NCBI RefSeq assembly: GCF_007833165.1
Contig: NZ_VOBQ01000020.1
Coordinates: forward strand, 62,001-126,000
Source: Caenimonas sedimenti
Lineage (GTDB): Bacteria > Pseudomonadota > Gammaproteobacteria > Burkholderiales > Burkholderiaceae_C
Direction: 5' to 3'
DNA length: 64,000 nt
In this document: piece after piece, positions 1 to 9,484 of the stretch
Layout of the letters: each line of letters opens with the position of its first letter
How positions within the stretch are numbered: position 1 is the first letter of the stretch
Program-made: the position numbers and the translations under genes
Notes under the pieces: generated by a model
Database searches by the model: none
Seen by the model: only the letters and a program-made list of their open reading frames with translations
What the model was told of the DNA's origin: nothing

Positions 1-1
1 G

Positions 2-604
2 TCCTTCCACCGGCCGCACACGCGGGCGCAGTACGCCCGCTGGGCGGCGATGGTGCCTGCCGACTTCCGGTTCTGCGTCAAGCTGCCCAAGGTCATCACC
101 CACGAGTTGCGTCTCACGGGGTGCGAAGCGCCCCTGGACGCCTTCCTGGAACAGGCCGGCGGCCTCGGCGCCCGGTTGGCGGCACTGCTGGTGCAGTTGC
201 CCCCCAGCCTGGCATTCGAGGCACGTGTCGCCACTGCTTTCCTCGAGACATTGCGCGGCCGCCACACAGGTGCGATCGCCCTGGAGCCGCGCCACGCGAG
301 CTGGTTCACCCGGCCGGCGGAGGACCTGCTGCAGTCCCTTCACATGGCGCGGGTGCTGGCCGACCCGGTGCGGCACGCGGGGGGCGAGCGGCCCGGCGGC
401 CACCCGGGCCTGGTCTACCTGCGCCTGCACGGCTCGCCGCGGGTCTACTACTCCGCGTATGACGGCAGCCTGCTGTCGGCGCTGGCGCGTCGAATCAGCC
501 AGGCGCGCGACGCTGGTTCGGAAGTCTGGTGCATCTTCGACAACACCGCCTCGGGCGCCGCTGCGGCAAATGCGCTGGCATTGCGCGCAATGTGTCAGAC
601 GTAG
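2..604 (+). CDS. DUF72 family protein, 5' end outside window
   Basis: The reading frame is open from the left edge, and the family-like sequence already begins at base 2 (SFHRPHTRAQYARWAA), before the first in-frame ATG at 50, so the true start is upstream. About 200 residues are visible. Family signatures are PADFRFCVKLPK near the front, EPRHASWF in the middle, YLRLHGSPR and a C-terminal W-x-IFDNTASGAAAANAL. DUF72 (YecE) proteins are TIM-barrel proteins of about 240-290 residues with no firmly assigned reaction, so roughly 40-60 N-terminal residues are missing here. The 3' end overlaps the convergent GST gene by 10 nt. Confidence 0.9.
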   Translation, partial: SFHRPHTRAQYARWAAMVPADFRFCVKLPKVITHELRLTGCEAPLDAFLEQAGGLGARLAALLVQLPPSLAFEARVATAFLETLRGRHTGAIALEPRHASWFTRPAEDLLQSLHMARVLADPVRHAGGERPGGHPGLVYLRLHGSPRVYYSAYDGSLLSALARRISQARDAGSEVWCIFDNTASGAAAANALALRAMCQT

Positions 605-1242
605 GGCGGGGACAGCGCTTCCGCCGCCAGCACGCGCTGGACGGCAGGGCGCTCGAGCATGCGTCGCAGATAGGGACCCAGGTGCGGGCGTTCGCGCGCC
701 TTCCCGCTTTCGAAATGCCGCGTCCAGCGGCACAGCGTGAAGATGTAGGGGTCGAGCGCGCTGTAGCGTTCGCCCAGTGCCCAAGGACCCGGCGCGGCCA
801 CCAACGCATCCAGCTGGTCCAGCATCGGGCCGATGCGTTCCTGCGCATGGCGCTTGAGTTCGGCCACGCCTGCCGCGTTGCCTTCGTCCATCCAGCGTTC
901 GGGGTAGAAATAGACGATCAGGGTCGATTGCAGCGTGTTCGTCAGCCAAGCGAGCCACTTGTAGAAGTGCGCCCGCTCGGGTGTGCCCAACGCCGGCGCC
1001 AGCCGGGCCTGGGGATGCGTGTCGCACAGGTGCAGCACGATCGCGGCGGTTTCGTACAGCACCAGGTCGCCATCGCTCAGGACCGGAAGCAGGCCGTTCG
1101 GATTGAGCCGCAGGTAAGCAGGTGCCTTGTGCAGGTTCTGCGTGCGGTCCACGAGCACCCGCTCGAACGGGATCGCCAGCTCCTCCAGGAGGATGTGCGG
1201 CACCATGGCCGCGGTGCTGGGGTAATACAGCAGGCTGATCAT
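595..1242 (-). CDS. Glutathione S-transferase family protein
   Basis: A 215-residue cytosolic GST-fold protein. The thioredoxin-like N-terminal domain shows NPNGLLPVL with the conserved cis-proline (P53), followed by the glutathione gamma-glutamyl-binding E64-T65 in LYETAAI. An all-helical C-terminal domain follows from about residue 90. Length is normal for the family; the conjugation substrate cannot be read from sequence. Its ATG overlaps the stop of the upstream amidohydrolase gene (ATGA), so the two are probably translationally coupled and belong to a DLH-amidohydrolase-GST unit. Confidence 0.9.
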   Translation of the reverse strand: MISLLYYPSTAAMVPHILLEELAIPFERVLVDRTQNLHKAPAYLRLNPNGLLPVLSDGDLVLYETAAIVLHLCDTHPQARLAPALGTPERAHFYKWLAWLTNTLQSTLIVYFYPERWMDEGNAAGVAELKRHAQERIGPMLDQLDALVAAPGPWALGERYSALDPYIFTLCRWTRHFESGKARERPHLGPYLRRMLERPAVQRVLAAEALSPPYV

Positions 1243-2123
1243 TGCGGCGCCTTCAACCCGAAGAGCGCCGCGCCGTTGTCCCAGGCGATCCGGCGCGCCG
1301 CCTCCGGGGGCAGGCCGCCGAGCCAGGTGCGATAGCCCTTCATCAACTCATCGTAGTACTGCCAGCGCTGGTTGACCCAGGTGTCGGAGCCGATCAGGAA
1401 CCGCGTCGGGTACTTGAGCAGCAGGGCCCGCCACTCGGGGCACAGCTTGCCGCCCTCGCAGGTGAGGCCGGGGCGATAGGAAAGCTCCCCCATGAGCAGC
1501 GGATAACGCGCGAACAGCTGGTCGACCCGGGCGGCGGGCGCACCGCCGATGCCGGTGTGCGCCCAGATCAGCCGAGACTTCTGGCCTTTGGCCGGCGGAT
1601 GCGCCATCAGCAGGTCGATGGCCGTGTCGTCCACGTGCGCGAGCACCACCAGGTCCTTCTCCTCCGCCAGCGCCATCAGCTTGCGGGCGACCGGGCCGTT
1701 GGCGTTGGCGCTGTCGTACAGATGGAACTCGCCGATCCCGCGGAACGGGCCGGCCGCGGTCCCGCGCGCCAGTTCGGCCTGCACCATGTCGTAGATGGTG
1801 TCGTCGCGAAACCAGTTGTCGTAGTCGGCACGGTTGCGATAGAGCCGCACGAACGGCACGACCGTGACGCCCGCGGCGCGCGTCTCGGGCGCCTGTGCCA
1901 GCGACTTCGTGCCGTCGTTCGGGCGCGAGTTGGCCACGATCGCGCGCACGCCGTTGCGCTTCATGCGCGCCAGGACGTCGGGGACGGGATGCGGGCCGGA
2001 GCGGCCATCCCACGCTTCCTCGTTGTAGTGCAGGTGGGCGTCGAACAGCGGACCGGCGTAGTCGGCCGCGGCGGCGGTGCTCGCCCAGGCGAAGGCCAAT
2101 GCGATGAAAATTTGCAGGCGCAT
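1239..2123 (-). CDS. Secreted amidohydrolase (TIM-barrel metal hydrolase)
   Basis: A 294-residue protein beginning with a clear Sec signal peptide (about residues 1-20, ending ASTAAAA), so it is predicted periplasmic. The mature start carries the metal-binding H-x-H of the amidohydrolase superfamily (FDAHLHY, H30 and H32), with IWAHTG and LIGSDTW further on as the expected later histidine and aspartate ligands. The open frame extends upstream, but the first 84 residues are a shadow of the dienelactone hydrolase; the ATG at 2123 is 4 nt after that gene's stop and gives the signal peptide. Substrate unknown; a lactone or carboxylate hydrolase is plausible from the neighbours. Confidence 0.85.
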   Translation of the reverse strand: MRLQIFIALAFAWASTAAAADYAGPLFDAHLHYNEEAWDGRSGPHPVPDVLARMKRNGVRAIVANSRPNDGTKSLAQAPETRAAGVTVVPFVRLYRNRADYDNWFRDDTIYDMVQAELARGTAAGPFRGIGEFHLYDSANANGPVARKLMALAEEKDLVVLAHVDDTAIDLLMAHPPAKGQKSRLIWAHTGIGGAPAARVDQLFARYPLLMGELSYRPGLTCEGGKLCPEWRALLLKYPTRFLIGSDTWVNQRWQYYDELMKGYRTWLGGLPPEAARRIAWDNGAALFGLKAPQ

Positions 2124-2127
2124 TCGC

Positions 2128-2811
2128 TCAGCCAAGGTGCTTGGCGAAGAAGTCCAGGGTGCGCTGGCGCGCCAGCGTGGCTGCTTCGGCGTTGTACGAA
2201 CCACGCTGGTCGCAGTTGAAGCCGTGGTTGGCGTGGTAGACGTGGACTTCCACTTCCGGGTGCGCTTTCTTGAACGCTTCCACGCTGTCCAGGGGGATCC
2301 AGTGGTCCTGGTCGCCGAAGTGCGCCAGCACCGGCACCTTGGGTTGGCGGGCGATCTCGTCGGGCGTGGTGACACCCCCGCCGTAGTACGGCACGGCAGC
2401 GCTCAATCCGTTCAACATGCAGGCCGCACGCCAGGTGAGCAGGCCGCCATAGCAGTAGCCCACGATCCCCACCTTGCCGCCTTGCGCGGCGTGGCCGATG
2501 GCCGCTTGCAAGTCCTGCATGACGCCTGGCGCGGGAAGGGCTTCCACTGCCGCCTTCAAAGCCATGCCGGCCGTCATGTCGTCGGGCTGGTAGCCCAGGT
2601 CCACGCCCGGCTTCACCCGATGGAAGGTGGACGGCGCCACCGCCAGGTAACCCGCCGCGGCATAGCCGTCGGCCACCGAGCGGATGTGCGAGTTCACGCC
2701 GAAGATTTCCTGGATCACCACCACGCCGCCTCTGGGCTGGCCCGCCGGCTGGGCAACGTAAGCGGGAATGGCCTGGCCGTCGGCGGCCTTGAGATCGATG
2801 AAACTGCCCAT
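2128..2811 (-). CDS. Dienelactone hydrolase family protein
   Basis: A 227-residue alpha/beta hydrolase. The nucleophile elbow G-Y-C-Y-G places Cys at 120, Asp lies in FGDQDHWIP (D167 or D169) and His in YHANHGF (H196), the Cys-Asp-His triad of carboxymethylenebutenolidase (ClcD-type) enzymes. VVVIQEIFGVN near the N-terminus is the typical strand with the oxyanion-side Glu. The family opens dienelactones to maleylacetate, but many members act on other esters. The frame is open far upstream; the ATG at 2811 starts the conserved fold. It is first in the unit with the amidohydrolase and GST, and divergent from the SDR gene 123 nt away. Confidence 0.9.
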   Translation of the reverse strand: MGSFIDLKAADGQAIPAYVAQPAGQPRGGVVVIQEIFGVNSHIRSVADGYAAAGYLAVAPSTFHRVKPGVDLGYQPDDMTAGMALKAAVEALPAPGVMQDLQAAIGHAAQGGKVGIVGYCYGGLLTWRAACMLNGLSAAVPYYGGGVTTPDEIARQPKVPVLAHFGDQDHWIPLDSVEAFKKAHPEVEVHVYHANHGFNCDQRGSYNAEAATLARQRTLDFFAKHLG

Positions 2812-2934
2812 GGAATGCTCCTTGTTGGTCGTCGCGCAAAGGCGCGAGCTTCGCCCATCCGGCCCCGCCGCGTCAACCGGCCGGCGCGAAGGTCGCGCTT
2901 TTGATCTAATGGCAGGCTCTAAGGAGCAGAAGCC

Positions 2935-3681
2935 GTGAATCAAGTTCTCCTGGTGACGGGTGGCAGCCGCGGGATCGGCGCCGCCACGGCGCTGCTGGCG
3001 GCGGACGCCGGCCATGCGGTGGCCGTGAATTACACGAGCAACGAGGCGGCCGCCGAAAGCGTGGTGGCCGCCATCCGCAAGCAAGGCGGCAAAGCGCTGG
3101 CTGTCCAGGCCGACGTGGCGGACGAATCCCAGGTGCTTGCCATGTTCTCGCGGATCGACGCCCAACTCGGACGGCTGACAGGCCTGGTGAACAACGCGGG
3201 CGTCGTGGACGTCTCGGCGCGGCTCGACGAAATGAGCATGCAGCGCTGGAAGCGCATGTTCGACATCAACGTGATCGGCAGCTTGCTGTGCGCGCGCGAA
3301 GCCGTCCGACGGATGAGCACGCGTCACGGCGGCGGCGGCGGCGCGATCGTCAACCTCTCCAGCGCGGCGGCGCGACTCGGGTCGCCCGGGCAGTATCTGG
3401 ATTACGCGGCGGCCAAGGGGGCGATCGACGCCTTCACGCTCGGCCTGGCGAAAGAAGTGGCTGCAGAAGGCATCCGCGTCAACGCGGTGCGGCCGGGGCT
3501 GATCGAGACCGAGATCCATGCATCGGGCGGCCTGCCGGACCGGGTGCGCGACCTGGCGCACCTGGTGCCGATGCAGCGGGGCGGCACCGCGGAGGAAGTC
3601 GCGCAAGCCATCGTGTGGCTGCTCTCGCCGCAGGCGAGTTACACCACCATGTCGCTGGTGGACGTTTCGGGAGGCCGCTGA
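2935..3681 (+). CDS. SDR family oxidoreductase
   Basis: A 248-residue classical short-chain dehydrogenase/reductase. The nucleotide-binding TGGSRGIG is at 8-15, NNAG at 86-89, and the catalytic set is Asn112, Ser142/143, Tyr157 and Lys161 (YAAAK). NAD(P)(H)-dependent; the substrate is unknown, with 3-oxoacyl-CoA or 3-oxoacyl-ACP likely given the MaoC hydratase next to it. Start is GTG, chosen because AAGGAG (2921-2926) lies 8 nt upstream and the fold begins at once. Its stop overlaps the MaoC start (TGATG), so the genes are coupled. Confidence 0.92.
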   Translation: MNQVLLVTGGSRGIGAATALLAADAGHAVAVNYTSNEAAAESVVAAIRKQGGKALAVQADVADESQVLAMFSRIDAQLGRLTGLVNNAGVVDVSARLDEMSMQRWKRMFDINVIGSLLCAREAVRRMSTRHGGGGGAIVNLSSAAARLGSPGQYLDYAAAKGAIDAFTLGLAKEVAAEGIRVNAVRPGLIETEIHASGGLPDRVRDLAHLVPMQRGGTAEEVAQAIVWLLSPQASYTTMSLVDVSGGR

Positions 3682-4184
3682 TGAGCATTCGCGTCTATTG
3701 GGAAGACCTGGAAGTCGGCAGCGTGCGCGACCTCGGGACCACCTCGGTTTCGCGCGAGGAGATCAAGGATTTCGCGGAGCAATACGACCCGCAACCCTTC
3801 CACATGGATGAAGTCGCGGGCAAGCATTCGCTGTTCGGGGGGCTGTGCGCGAGCGGGTGGCATACCTGCGCCCTGGCCATGCGCCTGACCGTCGACAATT
3901 TCCTGAACGAGTCGGCCAGCCTGGGCTCGCCCGGCCTGGAAAGCCTGCGCTGGCTGAAGCCGGTGTATCCGGACGACAAGCTGAGCCTGCGCCACACCAT
4001 CCTGGAGTCGCGCCCCATGCGCCGCCGGCCGGACGCCGGCATGGTCCGCTCGCGCTGGGAGCTGAGCAACCAGAACGGCGACGTGGTGCTGGAGATGGAG
4101 GGCTACGGCATGTTCGGCCGGCGCCACAAGGCGACCGCCGAGGAACTGGCGCGCATCGACGCCGAACGCGCCGGCTCGGCCTGA
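3681..4184 (+). CDS. MaoC family dehydratase
   Basis: A 167-residue single hot-dog protein of the MaoC/R-specific enoyl-CoA hydratase type. The active-site D36-x4-H41 pair is in YDPQPFHMDE, followed by GLCASGWHT, the usual helix segment. It would hydrate enoyl-CoA to (R)-3-hydroxyacyl-CoA. It overlaps the SDR gene and its stop is directly followed by the marC ATG, so SDR, MaoC and MarC look co-transcribed. The SDR plus hydratase pair suggests acyl-CoA interconversion; the chain or ring substrate is unknown. Confidence 0.88.
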   Translation: MSIRVYWEDLEVGSVRDLGTTSVSREEIKDFAEQYDPQPFHMDEVAGKHSLFGGLCASGWHTCALAMRLTVDNFLNESASLGSPGLESLRWLKPVYPDDKLSLRHTILESRPMRRRPDAGMVRSRWELSNQNGDVVLEMEGYGMFGRRHKATAEELARIDAERAGSA

Positions 4185-4829
4185 ATGGACTTCAAGCCGC
4201 TGATCACGCTGCTGGCCATCGTCAATCCGCTGGCGATCGTCCCGTTCTTCATCCACTACACGCAAGGCTTCGGCCGTGAGCAGCGCAAGCGCACGATCCT
4301 GGTCGCTTCGTTCTCCGCCTTCCTGGTGATCGCTGCCAGCGCCGTGCTGGGCATCCGCATCCTCGAGTTTTTCGGCATTTCGCTGGCCAGCTTCCAGGTG
4401 GGCGGCGGCATGCTCCTGCTCACCAGCGCGCTCAACATGCTGAATGCCAACCCGGCGGAAGCCAAGCCGAACACGCATGAAATGCAGGACGGCGCGGAGA
4501 AGGCGGCCATGGGCGCCAGCATCGCCGTCGTCCCCCTCACCATTCCACTGCTCACCGGGCCGGCGACGATGTCCACCGTGGTGATCTACGCGGAACGCGC
4601 GGCCACCGTGCTGCAACTGGCCGTGCTGGTCGGGTACGGCGTGGTGATCGGGCTGGTGACCGCGCTGTGCTTTTCGCTTGCCGGCCCGATCGCCCGGGTT
4701 CTCGGCAAGACCGGCATCAACGTCCTCACCCGGTTGATGGGGCTGATCCTGGCCGCACTCGCGGTGGAGGTCATGGCGGAAGGCCTGGGCAAGCTGTTCC
4801 CGGTTCTCGGCCGCGTGGCGGGCAGCTGA
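4185..4829 (+). CDS. MarC family integral membrane protein
   Basis: A 214-residue protein with about six hydrophobic segments and the family's opening pattern (LLAIVNPLAIVPFFI). MarC/UPF0056 proteins are inner-membrane proteins of unknown transport function; the older link to multiple antibiotic resistance has not held up. The ATG begins at the first base after the MaoC stop, so it is probably the last gene of the SDR-MaoC-MarC unit. It is convergent with the next gene, with one base between the two stops. Confidence 0.9.
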   Translation: MDFKPLITLLAIVNPLAIVPFFIHYTQGFGREQRKRTILVASFSAFLVIAASAVLGIRILEFFGISLASFQVGGGMLLLTSALNMLNANPAEAKPNTHEMQDGAEKAAMGASIAVVPLTIPLLTGPATMSTVVIYAERAATVLQLAVLVGYGVVIGLVTALCFSLAGPIARVLGKTGINVLTRLMGLILAALAVEVMAEGLGKLFPVLGRVAGS

Positions 4830-4830
4830 C

Positions 4831-5418
4831 TCAACCGAACGCGTCCGCGCCCAGGCTCTGGATCCAGAAGTTCAGCAGTTCGCCGGAATGCAGCGGCTCG
4901 TTGCGCATCAGCAGTGCGTCGTCGGACCACAGGCCGTCCATGATGCGGGTGTGCGCCTGGCCTGTGGCGTCCACATGCCGCAGCAGGAAGCCCACGAACA
5001 AATGACCCTCGTCGCCCAATGTCGCGATGCGTACGATCCTGGTGCCGGCCGCCAGGCCCGGCGCGTCGATCGCAGTCGGAGCGCACCAGCGCTGGCCGCC
5101 GCCAGCCGACTCGCTGACCCATTGAACGCCCTCCTCGTTCGCGGCAATGACGACCATGCCGGCGCGCGCGCGCCCGACGGCGAACACCCTGGCCCGAAGG
5201 CCCGTGCTGATGAGGCGGCCCGCTCCCTGCCCCAGCGAAGGGATCTGGTAACTCCAGACGTAGCCATCGGGCCCGATGGAGAAGGACTCGTCGCGCCCAT
5301 CCGGCGCCTCGATCAGGACGGTCTGGCGCCACATGACCGCGGCCGGCACCACGGCGGGTGGCAGGGCTCTCAAGCCGTTCCAGGGGGTGGGCTGGGCGGC
5401 GGATGGGTTCAGGTTCAT
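4831..5418 (-). CDS. Hypothetical protein, family not recognised
   Basis: A 195-residue protein with no motif I recognise. It is soluble-looking, with beta-rich segments of alternating hydrophobic residues (FSIGPDGYVWSY, LISTGLRARVFAVG, RIVRIATLGDEGHLFVGFLL) that suggest a beta-sandwich or propeller-like fragment; this is inference. Start ATG at 5418 has GAGG about 8 nt upstream on the minus strand; an alternative ATG at 5475 would add 19 residues but lacks a ribosome-binding site. It is divergent from the winged-helix/TPR regulator, 135 nt apart, so it may be that regulator's target. Confidence 0.6.
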   Translation of the reverse strand: MNLNPSAAQPTPWNGLRALPPAVVPAAVMWRQTVLIEAPDGRDESFSIGPDGYVWSYQIPSLGQGAGRLISTGLRARVFAVGRARAGMVVIAANEEGVQWVSESAGGGQRWCAPTAIDAPGLAAGTRIVRIATLGDEGHLFVGFLLRHVDATGQAHTRIMDGLWSDDALLMRNEPLHSGELLNFWIQSLGADAFG

Positions 5419-5553
5419 GCAGGTGGCCTCGTGAGGGTGATGGGACCCGGTGCTGTCTGGGTTGTCGTTGGGCATGGACGAAGTGTTCCGCGGCAGGCGG
5501 CCGGCGTCCTTTATCGCCACTGCTTTCTCCTGAAAAGTTCTTAAACTGGCCCG

Positions 5554-7083
5554 ATGGCACCTGAGCTCACGTTCTCCACGTTCACTTTGCGGGTGCACGA
5601 ACGCCAGCTGCTCGCCGATGGCAGGCCGGTTTCGCTCGGCGCCCGCGCGTTCGACGTGCTTGCGGCGCTGGTCGCCCGCGCAGGCGAGCTGGTGAGCAAG
5701 TCCGAGCTGTTCGACCTGGTGTGGCCCGGACTGGTGGTGGAGGAAAACAACCTCCAGGTGCATATTTCCACGCTGCGCAAGCGCCTGGGCGCGGAGCTGA
5801 TCGCGACCATCCCGGGCCGCGGCTACCGCTTCACCGCGCGCGTCACGCCGCGCGGCGACCTGGCCGCCGCACCACCCGCCGCGCAAGCCACGATGTCTGC
5901 CCGCTCGATCGCGGTGCTGCCCTTCACCAACCTCGGCACCGACCCCGACCAGGAGTACTTCTCCGACGGCCTGGCCGAGGACATCATCAACAAGCTGACG
6001 CGATCGCCGTGGCTGCACGTGATCGCGCGCAACTCGTCGTTCGCGTTTCGCGGGCGTGACGTGGTGGTGGCGCAGGCCGGCCGCGCGCTGGGTGCGCGCT
6101 ATCTCGCCACCGGTACCGTGCGCCGTTCCGGCACCACCCTGCGTGTCTCGGCGGAACTCATCGACGGCCAGCGGCAGGAGACGCTGTGGGCGCAGCAATA
6201 CGATCGCCCGCTGGCCGACCTGTTCCAGATCCAGAGCGAGATTTCCACGCAGATCGTGAGCACCATCGAGCCGGTGTACCTGCGGCGCGAGGAATACCTC
6301 ACCAGCCAGTCCGTGACACCGGGCGTGGAGCACTGGGAGCTGTTGATGCGCGCGCGCTGGCACTTCTGGCGCAGCACTCGCGAGCATGTGGACCGCGCGC
6401 GCGACTGCCTGGCGCAGGCGCTGCAACGCAAGCCCGACGACCCCGCTTCGCTCTCGCTGCTGGCCTTCACCCACATGTCACGGGTCTGGGCGGGTTGGGC
6501 GCCGAATCCCCGTGAGGAGATCGTCGAGGCGAACCGGCTGGCGCTGCGCGCCGTGCGGCAGGACGACACGGACAGCTTCGCCCATTTCACGCTTGGCACC
6601 GCGCTTTCGTTCACCGGCAACATCCCGCAGGCGATCGCGGAGCTGGAACACGCCCTGGCGCTCTATCCGCAATTCGCGGCAGCCGCCGGCGAGCTCGGGC
6701 GGTTGCTGGCCTTCTCGGGCCGCACGTCCGAGGCCGTCGAATACGTACTGCAGGCCATCGACGCCAGCCCGCATGACCCGCACCTGAGCCTGTGGGTCCG
6801 CACCCGCGCCATTGCCAGCTTCGTCGACGGCGACTACGACGAGGCCTCGCGCTACGCGCGGCAGGCCGCGGCGAAGCGGCCGGACTGGTTCTTCAACTAC
6901 TACCTGCTCGCCGCCTGCGAAGCCGGCGCGGGCCGTCTGGACACCGCCCGGCAGAGCCTCCAGCGTGCCCAGGCCTTTGGTTCCTATGGCATGCCCGCCT
7001 TGCAGGCGGGCCATCCCTTCACGGACCCCGCGCTGCTGGAGCGGTTCGCGGGCCACCTGCGCGAAGCGGGCTGGCCCGGCTGA
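5554..7083 (+). CDS. Winged-helix transcriptional regulator with TolB-like and TPR domains
   Basis: A 509-residue regulator. Residues 5-97 form an OmpR/PhoB-type winged helix (FDVLAALVARAGELVSKSEL, then the recognition segment NLQVHISTLRKRL and the wing IPGRGYRF). Residues about 118-245 match the TolB/FlgO-like domain seen in CadC-type and adenylate-cyclase-type proteins (SIAVLPFTNLG...YFSDGLAEDI). The remainder is helical TPR repeats (about 260-500). Unlike CadC there is no transmembrane segment, so it should be cytosolic and sense a protein or small ligand. No strong Shine-Dalgarno precedes the ATG. It is divergent from the unrecognised gene at 4831-5418. Confidence 0.85.
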   Translation: MAPELTFSTFTLRVHERQLLADGRPVSLGARAFDVLAALVARAGELVSKSELFDLVWPGLVVEENNLQVHISTLRKRLGAELIATIPGRGYRFTARVTPRGDLAAAPPAAQATMSARSIAVLPFTNLGTDPDQEYFSDGLAEDIINKLTRSPWLHVIARNSSFAFRGRDVVVAQAGRALGARYLATGTVRRSGTTLRVSAELIDGQRQETLWAQQYDRPLADLFQIQSEISTQIVSTIEPVYLRREEYLTSQSVTPGVEHWELLMRARWHFWRSTREHVDRARDCLAQALQRKPDDPASLSLLAFTHMSRVWAGWAPNPREEIVEANRLALRAVRQDDTDSFAHFTLGTALSFTGNIPQAIAELEHALALYPQFAAAAGELGRLLAFSGRTSEAVEYVLQAIDASPHDPHLSLWVRTRAIASFVDGDYDEASRYARQAAAKRPDWFFNYYLLAACEAGAGRLDTARQSLQRAQAFGSYGMPALQAGHPFTDPALLERFAGHLREAGWPG

Positions 7084-7104
7084 GTTCGCCCGGTTTTTGA
7101 CGGC

Positions 7105-7120
7105 GTAGTCGTCCGACTAC
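7105..7120. promoter_or_regulatory. Perfect 7-bp inverted repeat upstream of the groES promoter
   Basis: GTAGTCG-TC-CGACTAC reads the same on both strands. The 2-nt spacer is too short for a good terminator hairpin and no U-run follows, so a protein-binding site is more likely. It lies 22 nt after the TPR regulator's stop and 12 nt before the groES -35 box. The binding protein is not identifiable. Confidence 0.4.
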
Positions 7121-7132
7121 ACACCGCCGCGC

Positions 7133-7160
7133 TTGAAACCGACAGGAATTCCCTTATCAT
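7133..7160 (+). promoter_or_regulatory. groESL promoter (sigma70-like, with heat-shock-like features)
   Basis: TTGAAA (7133-7138), a 16-nt spacer and TATCAT (7155-7160) make a near-consensus housekeeping promoter. The -35 also reads CTTGAAA, the sigma32 -35 consensus, with C-rich CCC immediately before the -10, so RpoH may use the same start. The -10 abuts the CIRCE operator, which is the usual arrangement for HrcA repression. Confidence 0.65.
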
Positions 7161-7186
7161 TAGCACTCGATGGAGCTGAGTGCTAG
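7160..7186. promoter_or_regulatory. CIRCE operator (HrcA binding site)
   Basis: TTAGCACTC, nine bases, then GAGTGCTAG: an exact match to the CIRCE inverted repeat except for the last base of the right arm. HrcA binds this element and represses groESL at normal temperature. It lies directly downstream of the -10 box and about 97 nt before the groES ATG. hrcA itself is not in this window. Confidence 0.95.
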
Positions 7187-7282
7187 CAGCTGAGTCTGCC
7201 CGGCACCCTCCTCAGGTTAATGGGCGCTAACTTCGTTGGCGCCTTTTGGTTCCCAACCCTTGTTCTCATTGAAGGAGATGCA

Positions 7283-7603
7283 ATGAAACTTCGTCCTCTG
7301 CACGACCGCGTGATCGTCAAGCGCCTCGAAAACGAAACCAAGACCGCGTCTGGCATCGTGATCCCCGACACCGCCGCCGAGAAGCCCGACCAGGGCGAAA
7401 TCCTGGCTGTCGGCCCCGGCCGCAAGAACGACAAGGGTGAAGTCATCGCCCTGAACGTCGCCGTCGGCGACCGCGTCCTGTTCGGCAAGTACAGCGGCCA
7501 GACCGTCAAGGTCGACGGCGACGAGCTGCTGGTCATGAAGGAAGACGACCTGTTCGCCGTGGTCGAAGGCGCCCCCGCCGCCGGCCTGAAGAAGGTCGCC
7601 TGA
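7283..7603 (+). CDS. groES: Co-chaperonin GroES
   Basis: A 106-residue 10-kDa chaperonin that caps the GroEL ring and encloses the folding chamber in the cytosol. MKLRPLHDRVIVKR is the canonical start, the mobile loop (NETKTASGIVIPDTA) that contacts GroEL is intact, and the C-terminal DDLFAVVE strand is present. The ATG at 7283 has AAGGAG 5 nt upstream; a longer in-frame ATG at 7220 is rejected because it only extends into the leader. It is the first gene of groES-groEL, controlled by the CIRCE element upstream. Confidence 0.98.
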   Translation: MKLRPLHDRVIVKRLENETKTASGIVIPDTAAEKPDQGEILAVGPGRKNDKGEVIALNVAVGDRVLFGKYSGQTVKVDGDELLVMKEDDLFAVVEGAPAAGLKKVA

Positions 7604-7649
7604 GCGCCACCCGACCGGTCAACCCCCAACATCTCTGAGGTAAATACAC

Positions 7650-9296
<1,647 letters not shown>

Positions 9297-9301
9297 GCTT
9301 T

Positions 9302-9332
9302 CACAGAGAAAACGCCTTGCGTTTTCTCTGTG
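9302..9332. terminator. 13-bp hairpin immediately after groEL
   Basis: Arms 9302-9314 and 9320-9332 (CACAGAGAAAACG and its complement) are perfectly paired around a 5-nt loop. It starts 5 nt after the groEL stop. There is no U-run after it, so it may mainly protect the 3' end of the message or act with the stronger terminator that follows. Confidence 0.6.
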
Positions 9333-9356
9333 GGCGGACATCCGTTCAGTCAGATC

Positions 9357-9384
9357 AAAAAGCCGGGCAGAGCCCGGCTTTTTT
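9357..9384 (+). terminator. Rho-independent terminator of groESL
   Basis: AAGCCGGGC, loop AGA, GCCCGGCTT, then a run of T (9379-9384). A strong GC stem with a 3-nt loop and U-tract, placed 60 nt after the groEL stop. The flanking A-run would let it also work for the minus-strand direction, but no minus gene ends here. Confidence 0.9.
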
Positions 9385-9484
9385 CATGGGAGTCGCGCTG
9401 CGTGTTACTACGCGCGACTGGTGCCCCTAGGGGAGCTGAAACTCCGTCGATCTGCCCGCCCGCCTTTGGCGGAGGCAGTGTTTG

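Noticed and set aside
2128..3606. 492-aa version of the dienelactone hydrolase starting at 3606
   Set aside because: The extra 265 residues are antisense to the SDR gene; the real ATG at 2811 opens the conserved fold and leaves room for a divergent promoter.
9452..9478. Hairpin CTGCC...GGCAG as terminator of DUF805
   Set aside because: The stem is interrupted and has no U-run on the minus strand; not strong enough to list as a terminator.
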